DNA from: Lachnospiraceae bacterium
Lineage (GTDB): Bacteria; Bacillota; Clostridia; Lachnospirales; Lachnospiraceae
Length of the DNA stretch: 41,517 bases
Assembly: GCA_017450105.1 (NCBI GenBank)
Contig: JAFSXC010000028.1
Coordinates: forward strand, 1 to 41,517
Reading direction: 5' to 3'
The first letter of the stretch is position 1; each line of letters begins with the position of its first letter. The notes beneath the pieces were generated by a model. That model worked only from the letters and a program-made list of their open reading frames with translations, had not been told where the DNA came from and did no database searches. Positions 35,206 through 41,517 of the stretch are shown in pieces. Made by a program: the position numbers and the translations under genes.

Positions 35206-36782
35206 TACTGGCCCGCCGCGGCCGCCATTTCAGCCGCCATCGCTGCTTCCGCCGCGGCCTGCTGGGCCGCAAGCTCCTCCGGAGAGGGCCCCGCCGGAGC
35301 GGCAGGCGCTCCGCGGTACTGGTTCACAGCCGCCATGATCGTATCGTAATTACCGGTAGCGAAGGCCGCACCCATGGCAGCAGCCGCCTCCGGATTCTCT
35401 GTGTGGGTTCCGATGGCCACCGTCTTGGGGGTGCTCCGATAGCTGCTCTGATTTACCAGAACCCGGTCAACCTCCACGCCATCCTCATAGATTATCTTCC
35501 AGAGCTCCGCCTCTTTTCCGGCATGGCCGCCGGAGATCGTCGCCACATAGCCGATGGGCTCCGCAGCAGGAGTACAGGTAATCGGCGAGGGGATATCCGC
35601 TGTAGTCACCGATTCGAAGGAGATGGTCCGGTTAGCGGGCCTGGTCTCATGACCGAAGATCGTAAAGTTCAGTTGTCTTCCCTCGGTCCACCCCTCGATA
35701 TAGATCGGGGCATCCGTTGTATTCCGGAAAATAAAGTTTTTATAATCGCCCGCAATTGCGGCATCCCTGGCCGGCTCCACATAGGCCACGGTCATGGAAT
35801 GGGGCGACCGTTTCACCACCTCAAGCTCCGCGTTCAGAACGGCGTTATAGAGCGTCGAGGATACCTGGCAGACCCCGCCGCCGTAGGCCTGTACCGTCTG
35901 GCCGTTTTCATAGGCCCCCGCCAGCTTATAGCCGTTGGTCTCATCGGTGGGGCCGATGGTATCATATACCGAAAATTCCTCTCCGGGGTAAACCACGGAG
36001 CCGTTGATAAAGCCGCAGGCATGCTCCACATTGAAGGCACGCTCCGAGGAGCTGCTGCTGTAATCCGTATGAAAGCTCCCCAGAACATCCTTCACGAGAA
36101 GGAGCTGTTCCCTGGTTCCCTCGGGGGGCGTTTCCGTTGTGGCAAGCTCGATCTCCGCGTCCGAGCCGTCCCACTTCTTCTCGACATACTTACGGATAGC
36201 CTCGGTCGAACCCTGGACATCCAGGATCTGTCCCGGAAGGCCTCCGGTCACCTCAAAGCCGTCTCCGGTCCGGATCAGTCCGGCATTTTCCGCCTTCACC
36301 GCCAAGTCTCCCGCGTTCGCATTTAAAAACGCCGCTGTTTCCGTATCATCCACGGTCAGCAGAAGGTCATAGGCTTTTCCGCTCTGTTCCAGGTCCTTTT
36401 TATTTTTGTACCGAGTCAGGAGATTCCCGGATTTTCCGACCAGAAGCGCATCCGATACAACCTGGGTATTCTTCCAGCTCAGTCCGAAATCCAGCGCGCA
36501 GGCGCTGATGGACTTTTCTCCGGCCTTCAGGACGAAGGTTCTTTCCTGAAGCTCCCTCACCCGGTCCCGGACCGCATTTTCCGCGTCCTTCTTATTCATT
36601 CCGCCGACGTTCACCCCGCCGATCGTAACATTGGGCGCGATCTCGTCAAAGGAGGAAGCTCCCGTCCGGGTCAGCCCGGTAAAGGACAGAGCTCCCGCTT
36701 TCGCCTTTGTACGGGGAATCAGGAGCAATGAAAACACAAATAAAACCACGAGCGCCGACAGCGCAATTCTTCTTTTACTCAT
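35205..36782 (-). CDS. VanW-family cell-wall protein
   Basis: A 525-residue exported protein. An N-terminal membrane helix (about 6-23) is followed by two peptidoglycan-binding-4-like segments (about 50-220), the VanW domain (about 248-378, with YPGEEFSVYDTIGPTDETNGY and QAYGGGVCQVSSTLYNAVLNAELEVVKRSPHS split across it), and a G5-like beta domain (about 385-460). The last 60 residues are Ala/Pro-rich and probably flexible. VanW proteins are wall-linked but their activity is not settled. This is the first gene of the nine-gene operon. GAGGTGAG precedes the ATG. Confidence 0.92.
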   Translation of the reverse strand: MSKRRIALSALVVLFVFSLLLIPRTKAKAGALSFTGLTRTGASSFDEIAPNVTIGGVNVGGMNKKDAENAVRDRVRELQERTFVLKAGEKSISACALDFGLSWKNTQVVSDALLVGKSGNLLTRYKNKKDLEQSGKAYDLLLTVDDTETAAFLNANAGDLAVKAENAGLIRTGDGFEVTGGLPGQILDVQGSTEAIRKYVEKKWDGSDAEIELATTETPPEGTREQLLLVKDVLGSFHTDYSSSSSERAFNVEHACGFINGSVVYPGEEFSVYDTIGPTDETNGYKLAGAYENGQTVQAYGGGVCQVSSTLYNAVLNAELEVVKRSPHSMTVAYVEPARDAAIAGDYKNFIFRNTTDAPIYIEGWTEGRQLNFTIFGHETRPANRTISFESVTTADIPSPITCTPAAEPIGYVATISGGHAGKEAELWKIIYEDGVEVDRVLVNQSSYRSTPKTVAIGTHTENPEAAAAMGAAFATGNYDTIMAAVNQYRGAPAAPAGPSPEELAAQQAAAEAAMAAEMAAAAGQ

Positions 36783-36802
36783 TCTTCTCTCACCTCATTT
36801 TT

Positions 36803-36830
36803 ATTTTAGCATCCGGCAAGGGTTTTTCAA
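36803..36830 (-). promoter_or_regulatory. Promoter of the VanW-Lrp-Ecf-lysC operon
   Basis: On the minus strand, TTGAAA (36830-36825), a 16-bp spacer and TAAAAT (36808-36803) end 20 bp before the VanW start. It is the only good promoter seen ahead of the nine tightly spaced genes. Confidence 0.65.
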
Positions 36831-36851
36831 GGCATAAAATCACGAATATCG

Positions 36852-36881
36852 TTGACGCTTTATACGCATTTTTAGTATATT
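36852..36881 (+). promoter_or_regulatory. Promoter of the membrane-anchored hypothetical gene
   Basis: TTGACG (36852-36857), an 18-bp spacer and TATATT (36876-36881) lie 22 bp before the start codon, divergent from the VanW promoter. Confidence 0.7.
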
Positions 36882-36903
36882 GTAACCATGTCAGGAGGTA
36901 TCC

Positions 36904-37521
36904 ATGTTTCCGTTTCTTACCGCATTTATGATCTTCATCGTCGTGACCACCATCCTAAGGACCAAGGCCACCCGTGACGAGAAGGCCCGTACGGAGGCCT
37001 TCTGGAACAGAGAAAACGAAGCAAACAACACAAGAAGGGCGGATCTTTCCCTCTTAAGCTACTATTCCTTCCCTTGCGAGACTCTTCCCGCCTTTCCGGA
37101 GGATCCGGAGCTTTCCTCGGCCTATGAGGAGCTCACCTCTCTCTGCGAAAAAAGAATGCTGAATCTGAACAGACTCTCCAATACGGATCTGAAGCTGAAA
37201 TACGGGCCTCAGAATCTTGAGGAGCTTACGGTGTACGGAGATAATTTCGCCGCTCTGGAGAGTGCTCTTTTAAGCTACGGGAAGCTTTTGAACGAAAAGG
37301 GTACGCGGCAGGACGCCGAAAAGGTCCTGGAGAGGGGGATAGCTCTGCCTACGGAGCTGATGGAAAACTATGAGCTTCTGGCGGCCTGGTACCGGGAGGA
37401 AGGGGCCGATCGTAAGCTGCAGGGCCTGAAGAGTATGGCAGAGGCGAATCTGCAGGGCTATGCAAAGGACGCGGTTATAAAGGCTTTATCGGATAGCGCA
37501 GGCCGGGCAGAGATCGCTTAG
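36904..37521 (+). CDS. Hypothetical membrane-anchored protein
   Basis: A 205-residue protein of no family I recognise. It has one N-terminal hydrophobic helix (residues 3-18, FPFLTAFMIFIVVTTI) followed by a helical, charged soluble part, probably cytoplasmic given the basic residues after the helix. The C-terminal two thirds (about 90-200) have TPR-like spacing: YGKLLNEKGTRQDAEKVLERGI, then ELLAAWYREEGADRKLQGL. It has an AGGAGGT site 5 nt before the ATG and its own promoter, so it is clearly expressed. Its last 36 bp overlap the 3' end of nth on the other strand. Confidence 0.82.
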   Translation: MFPFLTAFMIFIVVTTILRTKATRDEKARTEAFWNRENEANNTRRADLSLLSYYSFPCETLPAFPEDPELSSAYEELTSLCEKRMLNLNRLSNTDLKLKYGPQNLEELTVYGDNFAALESALLSYGKLLNEKGTRQDAEKVLERGIALPTELMENYELLAAWYREEGADRKLQGLKSMAEANLQGYAKDAVIKALSDSAGRAEIA

Positions 37522-38121
37522 GAAGCACTCAGCGCATTTCGGCGAGCGGGCCGTACAGAGGGTGCGGCCGAGAGTAATGATATGCATGTTCCAGAGGATC
37601 CAGTGGTCCTTCGGGAGGACCTTCATCAGGTCAAACTCCACCTCCACGGGATCCGTTTTTTTTGTCAATCCGAGCTTCCCGGAGATCCGTTTTACATGGG
37701 TATCCACAACGATTCCCGGCTTATGATAGACGTTTCCGAGGATCACATTCGCGGTTTTTCGCCCAACGCCGGGGAGAGCGGTCAGCTTCTCGATCTCGTC
37801 CGGGACGACGCCGCCGAACTCGGTTTCGAGCATCCGGGCGCAGGCGATGATATTCTTTGCCTTGTTGTGGTAAAAGCCCGTAGAGTGGATATCCTTTTCC
37901 AGCTCCGGCAGCTCGGCATTCGCAAATGCATGGAGATCGGGGTATTTCCGGAACAGGTCCTTCGTCACAAGATTCACCCGGGCATCCGTGCATTGCGCGG
38001 ATAAAATCGTCGCAAAAAGGAGCTGGTAAGGCTCTTCATGCGATAAATAGCAGATGGGCTCTGTTCCGTAAGCCTCATCCAGCCGTTCTAATATTTTCCC
38101 GATCCGTTCCTTTTTTGTCAT
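37486..38121 (-). CDS. nth: Endonuclease III
   Basis: A 211-residue base-excision-repair glycosylase/AP lyase removing oxidised pyrimidines. The helix-hairpin-helix LPGVGRKTANVILG carries catalytic K122, followed by D140 in VVDTHVKRIS. The C-terminal four cysteines (spacing C-X6-C-X2-C-X5-C, from CTARSPKC) bind a 4Fe-4S cluster. It begins 11 nt after the SGNH-like gene. Its 3' end overlaps the convergent membrane-protein gene by 36 bp. Confidence 0.96.
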   Translation of the reverse strand: MTKKERIGKILERLDEAYGTEPICYLSHEEPYQLLFATILSAQCTDARVNLVTKDLFRKYPDLHAFANAELPELEKDIHSTGFYHNKAKNIIACARMLETEFGGVVPDEIEKLTALPGVGRKTANVILGNVYHKPGIVVDTHVKRISGKLGLTKKTDPVEVEFDLMKVLPKDHWILWNMHIITLGRTLCTARSPKCAECFLSDLCPACAIR

Positions 38122-38132
38122 GGGACCACTTC

Positions 38133-39140
38133 CTATGCAGCCGGCGCAGCCGCATTCATCGCTACCGGGTCAAAGGTTTCCATCGCGGTAAAGACCTTAT
38201 CCGCGATATAGGCCATCGCCGCATCGTTCGGATGCTTTGCGGCTCCTTCATGCGCGATCTGGTGCGGGAACCCGGAGGCATCGTATACGGTTGTGCCCAT
38301 GCCGCACTGGTAAGCCGGGTTATCCCGGATCTCCGCGAGGTCAATGCAGGGAAGGCTGTATTTGATGGCCACCCGCATTTTCAGCTCATCCACCGTATTG
38401 TTCGTCCAGAAATTCCCGATGATCACGATCATGGCCTTGGGCGCACGCGCCTGAATAAACCGGATCATTTCATCGAAATCCGCCTCAAAAGTCGCCGTAT
38501 CGGACACGTTCTCTCCAAGCTGGATACTGACATAGTTCAGGTCCTCGGAAAGATAGTTTTCAAGCAGCGTCAGCGCCTCCGCCCGGTCCGTCCCCTGAGG
38601 CTCCCAGGCATAGAAATTATAAGCACGCGCCGTCACCTTTCCGTGCTTTTCCTTCAGCTTCTGCTTCACCAGATGGAAGTAGTCCTTATCCTCCGAAGAC
38701 GCAGCCATACCCCAGTCTCCCCACCAATAATCACTCATCTGGTGGCGGGTAATGCTGTTGCCGATCGCCAGGTAATTAATGGAATCCGGCGAAAAATCCT
38801 CGTTCTCTGTTTCGGTCTCCTCCGTTTCCTCCGTAACCTCCGTCTCCGTTTCGCTCGGTATTACAATCTCCGTCTCCTCTTCCGTTTCCGGCTCGACAAC
38901 GATCGGCTCCGGCACCGGAGGCTCGGTCTGGTAGGTGTTGATCTGCTTCTCCTCCAACGCACTCAGCCGGTCCGAAATCCGCTCCATCTCGCGGCCAAGC
39001 CTCGCCTGTCTCGCCGAGATCACGATCGTGGACACCACCACAACCGCGATCATGGTTATCATAGTTATAAGTACAACAATTACCGCCCGCCGCGCAGTCT
39101 GTATCTCCCGCCGGCGTCGTCTTCTTTCATTCTCGTCCAT
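38133..39140 (-). CDS. Membrane-anchored SGNH/GDSL-hydrolase-like protein
   Basis: A 335-residue protein. It has a basic cytoplasmic tail, one membrane helix (about 18-43), a coiled-coil-like stretch (about 45-68), and a Glu/Thr-rich spacer (about 73-115). The SGNH-like domain follows: YLAIGNSIT with the likely nucleophile S129 (GNS instead of GDS), GEN with N211, and a C-terminal HPND with H303. The Asp normally three residues before that His is Ala here, so catalysis may be altered. Such anchored enzymes often trim acyl groups on surface glycans. AAAGGAG precedes the ATG, and nth follows. Confidence 0.78.
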   Translation of the reverse strand: MDENERRRRRREIQTARRAVIVVLITMITMIAVVVVSTIVISARQARLGREMERISDRLSALEEKQINTYQTEPPVPEPIVVEPETEEETEIVIPSETETEVTEETEETETENEDFSPDSINYLAIGNSITRHQMSDYWWGDWGMAASSEDKDYFHLVKQKLKEKHGKVTARAYNFYAWEPQGTDRAEALTLLENYLSEDLNYVSIQLGENVSDTATFEADFDEMIRFIQARAPKAMIVIIGNFWTNNTVDELKMRVAIKYSLPCIDLAEIRDNPAYQCGMGTTVYDASGFPHQIAHEGAAKHPNDAAMAYIADKVFTAMETFDPVAMNAAAPAA

Positions 39141-39254
39141 GTTCTCCTTTATACTACTTTCGGGGGGATTCGTCCAGTTTAATTTTTCGGTCAGTGTTCC
39201 TTCGTGTAGAATGATCCCTCTCCTGTTACCTCTCTGGCATCTCAGAAGTCCCGA

Positions 39255-40820
39255 TTATTTATACTCTGACAAAAACTTCTGTCGTTCCTCCTCATAGCGA
39301 AGCTCTGAGGAACTCCCTCGGTCAGCACTAACCTCGTGGAGCACACCGGCCCGGCCGAGCTGCAAAAAGCCGACAGATAATCCTTTCTTTCTGTATTCTC
39401 TGCAGGCCGAAACATCATAAAAATGGAAATCCGTAAAAAGGTCGTTTCGAAAAGGAACACTCTCTTTGGTTGCCAGCAGGACTCCATCCAGGGCGTCCAT
39501 TGCAAGCATCTTTTCTATTCCCTTTTCCGTTACAGAATCCTGTACATACATGACCCAATCCTGCAGCAGACATGTATGAAGGGCCTCCTTCGAAGCATCC
39601 CACCATCGACCTGTATCCGGCATATATTCGCTGCCGGCCAGTCCGACCAAACTGTATTCCGACGAAATAAGCGCATGAATCAGGTTTTTCGTGTAACAAG
39701 GATCAAAAATAAAGGTGTCCTGATGTATATAGATCCTGTATCGGGCAGGGATCGTTTGCATGGCGAGATTATATCCCGAAGTCATACTCCCGGCATTCCA
39801 GACAACGCATGCAATACCGGAAAAACCGGGCGGAAGAAGCTGGTTTCTCAAATATACCAGCACCTCATCCACATAATTCTGTTTCGTAGCGCAAAATATC
39901 CAGGCGACGGAATTTTCAGGATCAAAGCCGTCAGGGGGCTCTCCTTCGTCCGATGATTGTGCATCCAAAGCAACCAGGGATACATTATTGACCTTTTCTG
40001 TATTCACCCTCTTCTCTTTCGGAAGCTCCGAGCTTTCCCATTGCTCGCGAACCCAAGCAGCATACAGACGGATCACATCCGCTTCCTCTTTGCTGAACAG
40101 CTCTTCAAAGAAGGAAGCTGCTTTATCAAGTACTGCTGCCGTATACTCCTTCGTGACAGAGCATTTGATACAAATCACTACAAATTCCGGAGATAGCTTC
40201 CGCTTTTGGCAGACCGATGAAAACAACTCCAATGCGCCGACACGAAACCAGATCCGCCGAATCGCGAATTTTAATTCCGTAACCGCCTCACAAAATACGG
40301 CCATGTCCTTCATACGGTCAGCCGTAGTCTCCGTAAGCCCACGGTTTTGCTCACAGTCCGTGATTTCCAGAAGCATATGGTAATAACGAAGTTTAGTATC
40401 ATTTACCTCCCGAAACAGAAAAGGGTCATCTGAGAAAATCAGTGTGGAAACAAATCTGTAAGTACTTTGAAAAATGCGCATTTTTAGTCTGTCTTCTATC
40501 AAAGAGAAAAGCAGCTCTCTTGTAACCGACGCATTTAACCCTCCAAAACCAGCGTTTGAAGCCGTTTCCGTAATGACAGCCAGGTCTTCAGGCTCCTGCA
40601 AGCAAAGCGTAGCGGAAAGCAGGTAGTATAGATAAGCTTCCTCCCTGTGGCCAAACTGAAGCTGATCGTTCGCTATCATAAAAGCCATTTCATAATTGTC
40701 CGGATACTCCCGGAATCCTTTTTTTGCCAGCAACAGAGCATCCCCAAGCTGTCCGGCGGCTTCAAGGGCAGCCGATTCTCTGATATATTCCTCAGCAGTT
40801 TTCATCTTGCCCGCTCTCAT
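39255..40820 (-). CDS. TPR-containing glycosyltransferase (family 2-like)
   Basis: A 521-residue protein, probably a cytoplasmic glycosyltransferase. The N-terminal part (about 1-80) has TPR-like helices (ALEAAGQLGDALLLAKKGFREYP), then a long helical region (to about 290). The C-terminal domain (about 305-500) looks like the Glyco_tranf_2_5/StrF-type group: YNLAMQTIPARYRIYIHQDTFIF with a candidate metal-binding D, then SLVGLAGSEYMPDTGRWWDA. It likely adds a sugar to a surface polymer or protein. An ATG at 40805 is a second possible start. Together with the next gene it suggests a glycan-synthesis locus at the window edge. Confidence 0.75.
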   Translation of the reverse strand: MRAGKMKTAEEYIRESAALEAAGQLGDALLLAKKGFREYPDNYEMAFMIANDQLQFGHREEAYLYYLLSATLCLQEPEDLAVITETASNAGFGGLNASVTRELLFSLIEDRLKMRIFQSTYRFVSTLIFSDDPFLFREVNDTKLRYYHMLLEITDCEQNRGLTETTADRMKDMAVFCEAVTELKFAIRRIWFRVGALELFSSVCQKRKLSPEFVVICIKCSVTKEYTAAVLDKAASFFEELFSKEEADVIRLYAAWVREQWESSELPKEKRVNTEKVNNVSLVALDAQSSDEGEPPDGFDPENSVAWIFCATKQNYVDEVLVYLRNQLLPPGFSGIACVVWNAGSMTSGYNLAMQTIPARYRIYIHQDTFIFDPCYTKNLIHALISSEYSLVGLAGSEYMPDTGRWWDASKEALHTCLLQDWVMYVQDSVTEKGIEKMLAMDALDGVLLATKESVPFRNDLFTDFHFYDVSACREYRKKGLSVGFLQLGRAGVLHEVSADRGSSSELRYEEERQKFLSEYK

Positions 40821-40895
40821 AATCGTTTTCTTCTTTCCCGCATAGTTTTTGATGGTTTGTCAAGAAAACTCTCAGGAATCAACATCTCTTTAGAT

Positions 40896-41004
40896 AACGC
40901 TGATTAAAGCATTTCCCGCGCCGGATTTTCGGCACGAAGTGCCAGTTTCCGCTGAAAATCCGTGCGCATCCTGCGGACAATCCAAGGAAATACTGATCAG
41001 TGTT
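40896..41004. repeat. MITE-like structured repeat with terminal inverted repeats
   Basis: A non-coding element of about 109 bp. The left end AACGCTGATTAAAGCATTTCC (40896-40916) and the complement of the right end, AACACTGATCAGTATTTCC, match at most positions with a 2-nt gap. Between them, GGATTTTC (40923-40930) pairs with GAAAATCC (40954-40961), and GGCAC-GAA-GTGCC (40931-40943) forms an inner hairpin; GCGC arms lie outside. The right end forms a 26-bp palindrome (40984-41009) that runs into the glycosyltransferase stop codon. It has no gene inside. Confidence 0.55.
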
Positions 41005-41007
41005 TCC

Positions 41008-41517
41008 TTAGATTCTTGATTCAAGAGCAGCCTTCAATCTATTCTGTCCTAAATAGTTGAATAAGTCAGCAATATATGGGTCCTGAAGCATCTCCTTTAC
41101 CTGAAGCATTCTTTGTTCATACGTAACGGAAATGGGATTCATGCATTTGTCCCTGCAGGTCCCATTATTCATCAGGATATCAATATGACCAACCAGATTA
41201 TCGAAGATCTTTTCCGCTACATAACGGATATTCTGCTCACCCCGATAGTTTTCCCTTTCAAAGACCTCTTTGAATGCTTTCCATTGACCGGAAATGATCC
41301 TGTAAAAATTCCATGTGTATTTGCCATGTGTTTGCGATGTATTCATGGTCAGAAGATATACGACCTTGTCATAGGAGAGAATCTTTTCCGCTCGGCAGAG
41401 AGCCTCCGTCATGCCCCCACAATCTCCATAAAACGGCTCATAAAAATCAATTCCATGCGTCTTCAAGAAAGACAGCCGGCAATAGTGAAACATGGAATTA
41501 TAATAGGTCTGACTCAA
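41008..41517 (-). CDS. Probable glycosyltransferase, C-terminal part (5' truncated by window end)
   Basis: The frame is open at the window's last base; 169 residues are visible. DFYEPFYGDCGGMTEALCRAEKI and VVYLLTMNTSQTHGKYTWNFY recall the C-terminal regions of multi-domain family 2 glycosyltransferases of Lachnospiraceae. The catalytic GT-A part would lie beyond the window, so the call rests on context and general resemblance. The stop codon TAA is part of the palindrome that closes the MITE-like element. Confidence 0.55.
   Translation of the reverse strand: MSQTYYNSMFHYCRLSFLKTHGIDFYEPFYGDCGGMTEALCRAEKILSYDKVVYLLTMNTSQTHGKYTWNFYRIISGQWKAFKEVFERENYRGEQNIRYVAEKIFDNLVGHIDILMNNGTCRDKCMNPISVTYEQRMLQVKEMLQDPYIADLFNYLGQNRLKAALESRI

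Overview
The window looks like chromosomal DNA from a Gram-positive, anaerobic member of the Clostridia, most likely a Lachnospiraceae-type gut or rumen bacterium. Several things point that way: a flavodiiron protein, an ECF transporter module, a TSCPD-domain protein, a VanW-type wall protein, a diaminopimelate decarboxylase, strong Shine-Dalgarno sites, consensus sigma-A promoters and moderate GC. No phage, plasmid, CRISPR array or complete insertion sequence is visible. Both ends cut through genes.

Layout. Positions 1-3426 (+) hold a polar amino-acid ABC uptake operon (binding protein cut at its 5' end, permease, ATPase) followed by a DMT/EamA exporter. A bidirectional terminator separates these from a long minus-strand stretch. 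That stretch begins at 3476 with a 50-residue microprotein encoded just after an unusual 875-residue fusion of an amino-acid-permease-like membrane domain to a hybrid histidine kinase. Upstream of it is a cell-envelope operon: class A penicillin-binding protein, a YfhO-type membrane protein, and a secreted lysozyme-like protein with Ig-like repeats. Then come tRNA-Leu(CAA), lysA, a decayed gene remnant, an SUV3-like RNA helicase and tRNA-Thr(GGT). A DUF3850-like small gene (+) faces hisS (-). An XRE regulator, a flavodiiron protein and secA follow, all on the minus strand.

Positions 23128-26258 (+) carry rfbD-rfbB-rfbA for dTDP-L-rhamnose (rfbC is not here) plus a TSCPD protein. After this lies a gene-free stretch with a perfect consensus promoter, about 340 nt of purine-rich sequence and a hairpin terminator. 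This is the strongest candidate for an undescribed element, a probable structured non-coding RNA.

Positions 26750-36782 (-) form one tightly packed operon read from right to left: VanW-family wall protein, AIR-synthase-like protein, Lrp/AsnC regulator, aminotransferase, a fused EcfA1-EcfA2 ATPase, EcfT, TruA, aspartokinase and an L,D-transpeptidase. Most junctions overlap by 1-7 nt. It links amino-acid supply, vitamin or metal uptake, tRNA modification and wall cross-linking. A small membrane-anchored protein (+) then converges on nth (-). The window ends with an SGNH-hydrolase-like protein, a TPR-glycosyltransferase, a MITE-like repeat and the 3' part of a second glycosyltransferase, suggesting the edge of a surface-polysaccharide region.

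All functional calls are read from motifs by eye. No database search was run.
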